DNA from: Pinus tabuliformis
Taxonomy: Eukaryota > Streptophyta > Pinopsida > Pinales > Pinaceae
Assembly: GCA_031772625.1 (NCBI GenBank)
Contig: CM062804.1
Span: forward strand, 1,018,200,514 to 1,018,264,513
DNA length: 64,000 bases
Direction of reading: 5' to 3'
Shown here: positions 34,087-45,130 of the stretch, piece by piece
Layout: every line of letters starts with the position of its first letter
Position numbering within the stretch: the stretch's first letter is position 1
Program-made: the position numbers and the translations under genes
The notes under the pieces: generated by a model
Seen by the model: only the letters and a program-made list of their open reading frames with translations
What the model was told of the DNA's origin: nothing
Databases searched by the model: none

Positions 34087-34682
34087 TTTGAATTATTTTA
34101 ATAAGATCTACTTAAAGACTCAAGAAAATTGAAAGCTAGGCCAATTAGGAGCACATAAAACACATTAAAAAATGTCCCTAAAGAATTCAGTAGTCAAACA
34201 ACTTCCAAGTATTTCCACTCCAGGTGATTAGGACCAGACACCAAAATACAAGAAAGTGAATAATAAGGGCCTTCCGAAAATAGATTGGGGTAATTACGCC
34301 CCAAGTCTACTAGTGAAGGTATCATAGGTAGTTACGCTAACCTCCAGACAACAGCCTTTGCCGGTGCAAGCCCCCAAGCTTCGCAAGGATGCCCTCCAGA
34401 AGTACCGTTGAACATGATGCAACGTCAACCTTAGGTGCCATGGGATTCCCCTCCGTAGCCACCTGTGTAGATCCCTAGGATAGGCAACTAAAGGTACCAA
34501 CTCGTATCAGAAGCCGGGAGGAACAGTCATGAGGTAAGATCCAACAAGTAAGAGAGGGGGTATCTCTCATCCTTATCTTCACAAACCCTCGTGCTTAACT
34601 CCCAATAATGGAGCTTTCTGGTCTCCCTAACGTTATTGGATTTCACTCTTTATTCAGACTTCTATGTTTTACAATTTAGAAT

Positions 34683-34723
34683 GGCCTTGGAGAGTTTACT
34701 CTCCTCTCGCCTAATCCAAGGCC
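34683..34723 (-). promoter_or_regulatory. Conserved leader stem-loop, element B
   Basis: Counterpart of 11414-11454 in A. In element orientation the outer arms are GGCCTTGGA/TCCAAGGCC and the inner hairpin is GGAGAG-TAAA-CTCTCC. The stems are unchanged while loop bases differ. Confidence 0.6.
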
Positions 34724-36159
34724 CTAAATAAGCTAAAACTTGTTGGTGTATCTGATTGACAATATAAAAAGTTCTAGTTTATTTTATTAAGTGCTTGATT
34801 TTAAGTGGTTGTTCTTTTTAAGTCAAAGGGACAATATGGAAGTGAAACTAATGGTGTTCTTATGACACAAAAGAAATTAATGAAAAACTAACTTATATGT
34901 AATGCACATGTTTTTTCTTCGATGAAAAGCAACTTCTACTTGGGTTCTAAGAAACTTCTATAAAGCAATTTTTGTTTTATTTTTCTTTTCTTGTAGCAGA
35001 CTTCACATTCACAAAAACTAAAAAACTATTGATGCTTTAATAATGAAAAACTACCCTAATGCAAAGTGTACATGATAATGCAAAATTCTAGATTACTCTA
35101 AAAAGAAATGAAAGCAATTTGTTTATAAGCCAATTTAAGTGTTTGAAAGAATAAGAATTTTGAACACAAAATCTTTCCCAAAACAAGAAGTACTAATCAA
35201 AAAGATCCCAAATCACTCTCAAAAACCAAAAGAAACCAAACTCAAATTCAGCAAAGAAAGCAAAAACAATGTTTTTGAAGGACTTTTTTTTTCAAAAAAC
35301 AATAAAAACAACTTTTCAAAAGAACTCAAAATGCCACCAAAGACTCAAAGACCAAAAACAAATCACAAGGAAACTTTGTAAGTTATCAATTCAGCACGAA
35401 CGAAAACTTGAACAAAATAGGTGTTTCAATTTGCACTAAACGATCCAAAAGCAGCAAAAAGAGTTTTGAGAAACTGATCAAGAAATTAGGAAAGACACAC
35501 TTTCAAATTCATCAACAAGAAACTTTTGAAAGGAAAGAAAAAGTGAATGGCCACAAAATTGATGGGAAGCAAAGCAAGCAAACCATAAAAATGAAGTTTG
35601 ACATAAAGATTGTAAACAATATTCTATTCCAGAAGACCAAAACGATCAGGAACCTCTATAAGAAGCCTTTTGTGTTCAAACACAAATCATAAAGCTCACT
35701 GTAAATCAAACTGAGGCCAAAGACTTTTCAAATTTAAGAGAGAATTTGTAACAGTAAGCTCATCGAAAAATTAAATTCTGAAAACAGAAACTAACCACTC
35801 AGAAACCACACAGACCAAGAAACAAATCTCTCCAGAAAGAAAGATTTGAAAAATTCATGCAAAAAATTGTATACGCGACTGTGTCTCCACACAGCTGCAT
35901 GTACATGTGCTTCTGCCAAAAGAAACTTGCGTATACATGGTTTTAGTTCACAGAAACAAGCATGTGTATGCTTCTGTAAACAGACAAAGGTGTGTATATG
36001 AAGTTTTACAAGAAAAAACAAAAAATGAGGCCTGATGAAAAAGATCAGACTTGAAGTCTGAGTTCCTACAGGAGCAGGCAGTACAGTGACAGCAAGAAAA
36101 CTAAGAACTGAGCCCTGATTGGCACTAAATATCCCAAACTAGAAATAACAAGATTGTTA
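34724..36159 (-). other. Leader of element B
   Basis: Untranslated region between primer site and gag. Lys-rich plus-strand frames at 35139-35692 are antisense to the leader and lack any motif. Decayed TATACGCG-type words lie at 35868-36000, matching the leader cluster of A. Confidence 0.65.
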
Positions 36160-36177
36160 TCCCCAACGGAGTCACCA
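36160..36177 (-). promoter_or_regulatory. Primer-binding site of element B
   Basis: On the minus strand TGGTGACTCCGTTGGGGA lies four bases after the LTR end. It differs from A's site by a few C/T and A/G changes. Confidence 0.75.
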
Positions 36178-36181
36178 ATTC

Positions 36182-37184
36182 TGTTGAGGGAATAAGTCCC
36201 CTAGGGCTTTGGGTCAGAACCCTAGCAGAGCAGGAGTAATCTACAACAAGAAACAAGCATAACACTCAGGCAACATGCTTAAACAAACTAACTATGCGAG
36301 GATGAACATACCCGGATGTCCTTCGTTTCGGTAGTTCCAGCCAGGGTTCAAACCCTTTGCAACTCCTGATGATCTTTGAACCTGCAAATCAACCAATTCG
36401 AATACACATAGCAACATATAGATAAAGCATTATAGTGAAATCAACTTTATATCATATAAGTAGATGGTTAGTTATACATTGAAATAGTCATTCATATATA
36501 AACCATAAAAATGACATCAGATGCATAAAAAAGTTGATATCAGGAGCAAGATAGCGTTTCTTTTTATTGTAGGAAACTATAATAAAAACATGGAAAGAGC
36601 TCACTTGAGTCTTCCTCTTCCGGCTCCAAGCGGAACCATCCTCCAGGTCCGTCCAGTCCCAGTCTTCAACAACCTCCTTCCATAACCAATACCATGATAT
36701 CTCCAAGCATATGAGAGAACATCAAAACTCAAGGAAATAAGGGTTTCCTGAGCTTGGGGAAGTGCTTGAAGCACAAGGATTCTTTAGACTTGATCAGGGG
36801 ATAATCTCAGTATAGTAATTCCATCCTTCTTCTCCTCCTTAAGGCCTTCCCATTGAAGTCTTTTTATACTTCTCCCAAATTAGTCTTTTTACTTGTGAAA
36901 CAGTTGGGAATAGTTGGTCCACGAGCACTAATAGGTAATCAACAGGTAAAACCTGTGATCTCCACCCATAGTTAAGGAAATTTATTTTTTTAAGTGTTTT
37001 AACACATATACATAGGTTGGGTATAGATTGACCCACGTGTACACGCTTTTAACACAGGGCAAAGTAGTGTACAGGTAGTAAAACACTGTTTTTAAAATAT
37101 TTGGACCAAGTCTGGAAGGAGGGGTTGCCCTAGGCCATAAACCAAGCATCACAAATGCCAAGGGTGATATTTGGAGCTATAACA
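36182..37184 (-). repeat. 5' LTR of element B (right)
   Basis: In element orientation it starts TGTTATAGCTCC at 37184 and ends CAACA at 36182. It contains the TATAAAA box (about 36866). It is slightly longer than the left LTR because of a short insertion near 36740. Confidence 0.88.
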
Positions 37185-38080
37185 AGATTCAATGTGTTTC
37201 CAATGAAATATGGTAGTCTAGACCTCTTCTTGGTTGGGATAAGATCTAAAATCTACAAGTATGTGAAACATCTGTGTGGAGCATCATAGAGCAACCGAAG
37301 CCTCACATTTCTTCTTATTTCATGAACTTAGTGTGGAATTACATATTGAATACTGAGAAAGGTATTTCCACTTTTACTTTGGGTTCAAACTTGATGACTC
37401 ATCTTTCTCTTTAAAATAATAAGCAGGATTCAACTCTCCACCATTATTTTCATGATGCATTGAGAATGAATTATAGATGTTTACCTCACTTAATGGGTGA
37501 AGATATGCACTAAGACCACACCCTCCCTCATATTTATGGCTTTTGAGAGGAGCATTTTGTGACTGATATACACAATAACTCGAAGGAATAATACATGCTT
37601 TGTCATGTATTTATGTGGTAGATAGTATTGGAGTGATAAAGTGTATATATATATTTTGTGTAATATTTTTTTTTTTTTTTGGGAATGAAGTTTGAGTCCA
37701 TGTAAGTATTTTGAGATGAAAACAAATTAGTATCAAGGTCACAAAGAATTGCTCACAAGTCTTGAAATGTGAGAATTTTACTTTGGTATACTGCATCAAA
37801 ATTTTGGTATTTTTAGTTGTATGGGTGCATTCTCGGTTGAACCCAACACCCAAGGTTTAAATTTTATGGTATGGAGTCAAAATTCAAATTGATATGAGGT
37901 TGAGTTCTTTAAAAGTCTAATTCATTTGAACTTGTCATTAAATTATTATAAAACTCTTTAGGGTGCATTTTCAGTGGTATTTGACACCCTCATCCTATTG
38001 AAGAAAAAATCAAGCAAGCATGAAAGCAAGCGAGCATGAGTTCAAGCATTTAATTTAAAAAAACAAGTACAAGTGAGCAT
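37185..38080. other. Unassigned DNA right of element B
   Basis: No open frame or repeat recognised. A 14-base-plus T run occurs near 37665. The first five bases, AGATT, are the candidate right-hand target-site duplication of B. Confidence 0.5.
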
Positions 38081-38093
38081 GTTAAAGACCAAA

Positions 38094-38943
38094 ATGGGTA
38101 AAGAAGGAAAACTTCTTCAAAGTGGAGAGCTAGAAATTAAAGAATTGAAAGAGTGTAATCTTGAATTGCACAACAAAATAAAAGTAATTGAGTGGAAGTT
38201 AAAGTAAAATCAAGACACAATTAATCAAATGAATAGCACATTAGAAGCAACAAATGATCTTCAAAATGAGCTAGATATGAAAGAACAACTCATTAATGCA
38301 CTCTAGATAAAATTGAGTGAAAAACAAGATCTACTTGATGCACGATGTACGTAAAATATAGATGCAATGCGTTACACATTAGACCTCATCCAAACAACAA
38401 ATGCAATTTGTGAAACAATTGACCTTATTCACCATGTTGATGAAAGTTTTTAGAAAATGATCTAATCCACCAGGTTGATGTAAGTTGTGACACAATCTCA
38501 TCCAACAAGTTGTGCTACTAAATGATGCAACTAGTAGTACCAAAGATATAATTGAAAAGTTTGATGCAGCATGCGATACAAATGAATTGTTAATAGAGAT
38601 GATTGATGCTCAGTGTGATACAGATGACTTAATGAATGTCAACAACAGTAGAAGGTATGAAGAACAATGAGAAAATGATATTTCCAAGAAGGTGATCAGA
38701 CCTTGGGAAGAAATTATGTTCAACAAAGATCGACATGGCTTGGGATACACCAAAGAAAACACTTTTTATATTCCAGATTTCTCAAAACCAGTTCAATTTG
38801 TAAGTGCAAGTTTTCTAGAAAATACCCAAAATATTGTTATGTGTAACCATTGTAAGAGAAACAGTCATATGGAGGGTAAATGTTTCAACCTCCATCCTTG
38901 CCTTCATTGTGGGAAGATAAATAATATATTAGAGAAATGTTGA
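38094..38943 (+). pseudogene. gag-like remnant with coiled coil and zinc knuckles
   Basis: The first half (ATG at 38094) encodes a heptad-like Lys/Glu/Leu-rich coil (GELEIKELKECNLELHNK) interrupted by stops. The second half, in another frame from 38692, ends with two CCHC-type knuckles. One is complete (CNHCKRNSHMEGKC); in the second His is Asn (CLHCGKINNILEKC). This layout is common in gag-like proteins of plant retroelements. No protease or RT follows. Confidence 0.55.
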
Positions 38944-39100
38944 ATGTAGAAGAGGACTAAAGTGACAGTTAATTATGGTTGGATAAACCCTTGGAGATAG
39001 AATCTAGAAATGAAGAAACTACATAAGTCCTACAATCTACTTAAGATAGAGGTAAAGATAAAGTTTCCTGAAGAATTAAAAAGAAAAATTTCCTACACCT

Positions 39101-39642
39101 TAAGGGGGGCAAGTTCAAAAATCAAATGCAGATGATTGTCTCTCCTTTCAGTTGACAAAGGGGGGAAATGACAATAGAATTGAAGGTGGTTGTCAGACTT
39201 AAAGTTTCGACAACATCAACAAATCGGCTAGTGAGCATCATCAAATTTTCCAGTGGGAATCAACAAATCTGTGGGTGGGAATCATAAATTTTTCCAGTGG
39301 GCATTGACATTTTACAGTGGGAAAGCAATTGGGATGGTGATTGAGAGCATTTGTGGACATTCTTTTGTTCACTTGGATGGTCATTGGACCAGGAAAAGTA
39401 TAGATGGATCCTTTTGCATTGCAAATCGGGATGTGATGGTGTTATCAAGAAACTTTCAAGGATGTTTCAGACTTGCAACTGATTCATGTTTCTTGGTTTG
39501 TTCTCTTCATATTCGAGTTTTCGTCACCTGGTTTGGTGGCTTTTTAGGCAGTTCTTCATTGAGGATTAGCTCAATAGTTTCAGCGTGAATACTTGCGGAT
39601 GGTACCATGTTCTTACTTTGGACTTATGATTGATGGGGGGAA
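39101..39642 (+). other. Purine tracts after the gag-like remnant
   Basis: Two short purine runs, 'aaggggggg' at about 39102 and 'aaaggggggaaa' ending at 39168, are followed by TG. A third, 'atggggggaa', ends at 39642 before TGTTAGCTTC. They look like polypurine tracts, so one or more 3' LTRs may start here, but no matching partner LTR is in the window. Confidence 0.35.
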
Positions 39643-39766
39643 TGTTAGCTTCACTCTCACATAAAACAATCAAAAAGTCCAAAATAATTAAAATTATAAA
39701 ACTTGGATTAATTCCTACTAGTCTATTCTAGAATGAGTTAGTTCCTCAAACTTGGGAGTTTTTTAG

Positions 39767-39806
39767 GTCTAGTTAGTTGAGAGATTCTCTCCAACTAGTT
39801 AGGCTC
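39767..39806. repeat. Short inverted repeat in a possible LTR
   Basis: 'ctagttagttgagaga' and 'tctctccaactagttag' are near-perfect inverted arms almost without a loop. Such stems are seen in LTR leader or R regions. The host unit, beginning TGTTAGCTTC at 39643, may be a solo or partial LTR. Confidence 0.4.
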
Positions 39807-40019
39807 CTAGATTAGTGTCTGGCTGAGATATTTACACAATTGAAGTGATTGTGTGTTCAAGATAAATGCACTATCTTGAGACATATTCTTGATGTATTTA
39901 TATATTGTATGATTATCATTATTTGGTGTGAGATACAATACATTAAGGCTTGAGAAGCCTTTCATGCCATGTTTTATCTCTCTGATGTTATTTTGTTTTT
40001 TATTTTATTATCCTTTCTT

Positions 40020-40818
40020 AACCCTTTACCATTATTGTAACTATCATTTGGATCTTTCATGTAACCGATGGTAATATTTGGGTTGTGGTTGACAGGTTGA
40101 CCACGTGTCATCGGTTCAACTTCGGCTAGTTTGTTGTATACAACCATTGTCTGTGTGACTGCTAATCAATACAATTGTTAATAACTATTATGACCATACA
40201 ACCATGACCATGATAACCATCCTCCCGACCAACATGTTGTTGACCACCAAAATTAACATAACTGCAGCTGTTTGACCAAAATGCCACTAGAATGTTGCTT
40301 GAATGAGCTAAATTCGCTGCCTATACTGTGCCACGTGGTGCCTTGTGATTGGCCCACGTGGCCCCATAATATTGGGCCACAATTTACCAGTCACTGACCT
40401 ATTTCAATGACAAATCATTATACAACTTGTTGACTGGGATGTACGGTGGTGCCACATGGCACTATTTATTGGTCCATTTGAGGGTCCAAAAGTGCCAAAA
40501 TAGGTGACACGTGGAATCCTCTTGGGTTTCCATGTCACCCTATTGATGATAACGCTAATTTCATGTTGAATTTGTTAGCATGGATGCCACATCATTCGTA
40601 CGTATGCCATGTCAGTAGTGCCATGTGTCCTGTTGACTTTGACTTTTTGTGCAAGTTTGACCAAATTTTTTGACTAGGCATAACTTCCTCATATGAATTC
40701 ATATTGAGGCACCATTAGTGTCATTTGAATCTTGGTGATGAGCTCTTTGATCTGGTCCTATTTTCACTATGAACAAAATATTTTTTATTTTTGAGCCATT
40801 AGGGATCCACTTGGATCA
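40020..40818 (-). repeat. 3' LTR fragment of element D
   Basis: Matches 43325-44149 along its length. It contains four CACGTG (G-box) cores, at 40102, 40332, 40355 and 40508. The start, in element orientation, is TGATCCAAGTGG at 40818. Confidence 0.65.
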
Positions 40819-41109
40819 TTCCTCCCCACTTAAGGACTTTTTGTCCTCCAAAAGTATAAACATGATATGCTATCCTAATCTACGATCTTGATCTTGATCT
40901 CACATTCCACTTTCCAAGATTTTATAACGCACATGTGGTCAAGTTTACAATAAAAACCATACCCCATGTTATCCATCTAAAATGAAAAAATATCACTATG
41001 TTGCATTCATAAGTGATGCTATACACTTCATCACTTCTACAAAAATTTTCGCAACATGTGATTTACAATGGTGGCCATGATCAAGTATTTAAAATGCGAA
41101 CCATCTCTG

Positions 41110-42080
41110 ACCTAATCAGGATAATGGGATTTCTTCCTATAACCTTCTTCTTTGTTGAACTGCTTCATTGGTTGGTTCCTTGATAGGTGCTTTCACTTGC
41201 TCTGTGTCCTTATTTGGGCGTAGTTCTAGATGGAGATTCCAACATATGGATATCTGATCTACACCCTTATTGTAATGGCTGCAATGTATCTTCTTCCTCT
41301 AGACCTTCTTGATCTTCTTTCTCCCCTGATGTGGACAGGGATCCGTATGTTGTGGCCTCTTCCTAGATGACATATCCTTCCTTGAATGATTTTCTTTGGT
41401 GCGACTTTCATGAGGAGAGCTTGATTTAGCTCTTCATTTGGAATGTTCACCTACTCTTGGAGATGACCTACAATTGCGATAGCTAGAGTGGTGTGTTGCA
41501 TCCTCGTCCTACATTGAATCAGAATCCCTTGCTTCTGTGGCTTTGTAGCGTCTTCCAAATGCACCAAAATCACCATTATAATGAGATCATGGAACTGAAG
41601 AATCACAAACATTGTTTACCTCAATTTCTAATTCTAGAGTGTGTGAGGATGGTATCGCTAGGCCTCCATTACACTGCAACTTTACAGGGGCCTGCTCAGT
41701 GGCTTGTAGCTAAAGTTGTAATCTTTGCTTCTCCTTTTTGGCTTCGCATGGAAATATTTTTAGTTTAACATTATCTACTTCAATGCTCTAATGATGAGAA
41801 GAAGAAAATTCACTTGAATATGGAGGTGGAGGTTCTCCTTCATTTACCGAAGCATTTTCCTTTGCTTTCTCTTTCTTCTTCTTTTCCTTCTTTGCTATTC
41901 TCTTCTCATAATTTGCAAACAATTTTTCTATATTTTATGTCATATGGTACAAATATTAATGGAAATATTTTTCAATCATCATTTCCCTTCTTCTCATTAC
42001 ATATCCAATCTCTGGTTATAATTCACACTCATAATTCACATAAGCAAGAAGACTACTCTAATACTGAACGTGATTTTGTA
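41110..42080 (-). pseudogene. gag-like gene of element D
   Basis: On the minus strand, shortly after the primer site, reading frames with stops give a Lys-rich stretch (EKRIAKKEKKKKEKAKENAS), then EGEPPPPYSS, an acidic/Ser-rich middle, an Arg/Ser-rich part, and a degenerate zinc knuckle (CSHYNKGVDQISICWNLH) followed by LELRPNKD. The knuckle has lost its second Cys and its His. The pattern 'knuckle then CW-LHPELRP' is common in gag-like proteins of plant elements. Confidence 0.5.
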
Positions 42081-42094
42081 TCCCTTTGATACCA
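42081..42094 (-). promoter_or_regulatory. Candidate primer-binding site of element D
   Basis: TGGTATCAAAGGGA on the minus strand, a variant of the tRNA-Met site TGGTATCAGAGC, placed just upstream of the gag-like region. Confidence 0.45.
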
Positions 42095-43101
42095 ACATTA
42101 TCCAAGACATTTTCTTTAGTTGATGTTAGAAAAATTACATTAAATAACATTAAAAACCATATGTGAAAATACCTAAAGAAGAAATGACATAAAGGAGACC
42201 ATAAATATAATGCACACAAAATTTTGATAACAGAGTTCATCCAATGTGGACTATGTCTTTGGGCCCTGCTTCAATAATGAAGAGGTCGCTTCATTCATCA
42301 CATCAAAAGAAATAAAGGTACATGGAAAAATACATCATTATACCTCAAATCATAGGAGTGAATTGAAATTTGACTGCTTAAACACACAATCACAACACCA
42401 ATAGGACTGTTTCATCCTCTTGAGACTTTTGACTGTAAACATGACCCACTTTTGAAAGATGCAATGTTGTCTCGAACTTCATGCCTAACAATTGATGAAA
42501 AAGGCATGTATCTCCCATGAATCCCAAAATCCGCTACTTAGATGCAAAAATTGAATACACCATTGTAATCCCTATAAAATTCTGGTTAAAATGAGTATAA
42601 ACTCAACCTCATTCTGACACTATCAAATTTTGGCTCCTCGAGGAATCTTTGAGATTCCTCACAACATCAAAAAAGAATATTCTTGAAAAATATTCCATGG
42701 AATAATATTGATAATAATTCCCCATGGTTCCACTTGCATCGATTTTTTTCCCTCCTCATGGTTCCATGCGCTTGTTGTTCTGTTAGCTCTCAACCCTCCC
42801 ATTCACAGCTCCCACTATTGGCTGAATTAATGTTGAAGCCTTAAGTACTGTTCTATGAGCAAGTATTCTAAATCTCACCCTTGTGGTCCAATAGAAATTG
42901 GTCTGAATATTATGTTGATGGCCTGAGGTCGAATCACCTTGACTCCTATTTTGGGTGACCCATTAAACATTGTATTTTATATTTAAATTTCCAAAAAAAC
43001 TCGTTGGCAATTTTAACGTGATCGCTACATATGTCGCCAATCGTTTATTTTAAATAAACCCACCATTATTTTTTTTAAATTTTGGTTAAATATGTAACAT
43101 T

Positions 43102-43164
<63 letters not shown>

Positions 43165-44149
43165 CATGTTTTCAAGTTTGATTTGCTGACTTTGTGAACT
43201 CTTCCATAGGTTGGAACCTTGCATAAACCACCACCTGTGGGTTTTTACAATGGTGTGTCAAATCGCTATGTTAGAAACCACCAAACCGCTAGATATAAAT
43301 GTGACTTCCCACTGGTTATGCGCTACTCCTAACTGTTAAACCTTTAGCATCACCATAACCATTGGTTGGATGTTTCATGTAACCGTTAGTAATATTTTGT
43401 TTGTGGCCGAAGGGTAGGTCATATGTCGCCAGTTCAACTTTGGCCAATCGGTTATATACAATCATTGCTTATGTGACCTCTAATAAATATAGCCATGTAA
43501 AAATTGTTATGACCATATGACCACAACAATGAAAACTATTTACCCAACCAACGCATTGTTGACCACTAAAATTAACATAACCATAGCCATTTGAATGAAA
43601 TACCACCAGGTTGTCGCTTGACCAGGTTAATTTGGCCACCCATAGGGTGCCACATGGCGCCCTATATTTGGCCCACGTGGCCCTATAAGATTGGGCCATA
43701 ATTTACCAGACACCAGCCTACATCGGTGACACATCATCATATGACTTGTTGATTGGGCTTTATGATGGTGCCACATGGCACACCCTAGTGGTTCCATGTG
43801 ACACTTCTTTATTGGCCCATTTGAGGGTCAAAGTACAAAACCAGGTGACACATGGCACACTCTTGGGTTGCCACATCACCTTGTCGATGTCATGTTGACA
43901 TCAGAACAAACATCATGTTGATATCATCAGTATGGATACAATGTCAGCAGTTCCATGTGTTTTGTTGACTTTTACCTTTTGGCTAAGTTTGACCAAAAAC
44001 TTTGATTGGCCATAACTTCCTCATATGAAGTCGGATTGAGGCATAATTTGCACCATTGGAATCCTGGCAATGATATATTTGAACTAGCCCTAGTTTCACT
44101 GCGACCCAAAGACTTTTAATTTTGAGACATTATGGATCCATCTAGATCA
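42095..44149 (-). repeat. 5' LTR of element D, probable extent
   Basis: The outer 0.8 kb (43325-44149) matches the left LTR. The inner part to the primer site has no partner in the window and is assigned by position only. It contains a (TA)n run at 43103-43162. Only one CACGTG core survives (43674); other sites read CACATG. Confidence 0.4.
43103..43162. repeat. (TA)n microsatellite
   Basis: About 60 bases of TA repeats. They lie in the probable inner part of element D's LTR. Confidence 0.95.
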
Positions 44150-44289
44150 CATGAGGACACTTTTATATTAAACCATGGAAGAGGAAGCTTTGGAATAACT
44201 TGTTAAAGAGTGCACCATCTTAGAGGAGTAGTGTTGATACCAAGGAGGATCATGTTTGGAGGGTGTTTCACTTGCATGTAATTATGTCC

Positions 44290-45130
44290 TTATCATGTTA
44301 GCCTCCCTCACCTATTTATATATAATGGAAAATAGAGTTGTTGTATATTTTGTCATTAATATACTCTATTAATTGTATTTTCTTAGAGCTTGTAAGGAGA
44401 AAGAGGGTAGGTTCATGATTAAACCCTAGTAGCATGACATTAAGGTGCATGATAAAACCTAAGAATAAGAAAACAAGAGAGAGAGATGCCTTGTGTTTTT
44501 CATGGAGAGATTTCCTTTGTGTCAATTTTACGTTTGCTCATGTGATGCTAGTGTTTATGCTATGCATGTAGACCTTAGAGAAAAACATGGACTTGGTGTG
44601 AACCATGATGATAACTACGATGGATCTTGTTGTACTACTATATTTTCTAATGTAATAGAAGACATGGAAAATGGTGCTAACATTTTGAACAATTATAAAA
44701 CCTTGTTTTTATAACATGTTAGGATAGGGAAAGATCATCGTGAGATGAAATTGATGAGTCTTCACCATGGTGTGATGCCTTTCTTAGAAGAAAAGTTGGT
44801 TACTATATATCTCATGATTTTCCATGTAGGTGTTGTTTCTTATGTTGATATAAGAGTTGAAGGACATGGATTTGAGTACACAAACACGAGGATGTACACA
44901 TATTTATGAAGACTAGGACTATAGTCCTCTTTCCATCCATTTGTGTGAAGTAACATGGCTAGGGTTCGTAAGCCCCGAGGAAGAAAATAATTCTAGTGTG
45001 AAGAGCATATGTGATAAAGTCTTGTTGAAGCCAAGGGAGGACACATTGTTGTTGATTTTAGCTTGTTGTGAATCTCTGATGGTGGCTACGGTTTTCTTGA
45101 TTTTACCTTGCTACATTTTTTTAAGCTAAA
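44290..45130 (+). pseudogene. Unidentified degraded coding sequence
   Basis: Two open frames in different phases, 44493-44714 (with LREKHGLGVNHDDNYDGSC) and 44941-45129 (VTWLGFVSPEEENNSSV), with coding-like composition between them broken by stops. No motif is recognised. It could be an old gene or TE fragment. Confidence 0.25.

Larger units (their letters stand above)
24511..37184 (-). mobile_element. Element B: internally deleted relative of A, reverse orientation
   Basis: A 12.7-kb element on the minus strand with two LTRs (36182-37184 and 24511-25491). Flanks read AGTTT on the left and AGATT on the right, a possible 5-bp duplication with one change. Internal order from right to left: primer site, leader, gag, protease, short integrase C-terminus, aRNH, then the antisense PMD gene on the plus strand, 3' region and polypurine tract. 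RT, RNase H and nearly all of integrase are missing. The two LTRs look about 95% alike by eye, so it inserted later than element C. Confidence 0.88.
40020..44149 (-). mobile_element. Element D: degraded gag-only LTR retrotransposon
   Basis: Direct repeats of about 0.8 kb (40020-40818 and 43325-44149) flank a region that on the minus strand reads primer site (42094-42081), gag-like coding sequence, and polypurine tract 'aagtggggaggaa' (40831-40819) before an LTR start TGATCCAAGTGGATCC. No protease, RT or integrase is present. The layout matches plant TR-GAG-type nonautonomous elements. The right LTR probably runs 42095-44149, and the left one is truncated. Both copies of the repeat are strongly diverged. 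Confidence 0.55.

Noticed and set aside
35139..35692. Lys-rich plus-strand frames of 80 and 94 codons
   Set aside because: They lie antisense in the element B leader, lack motifs and have no counterpart in element A.
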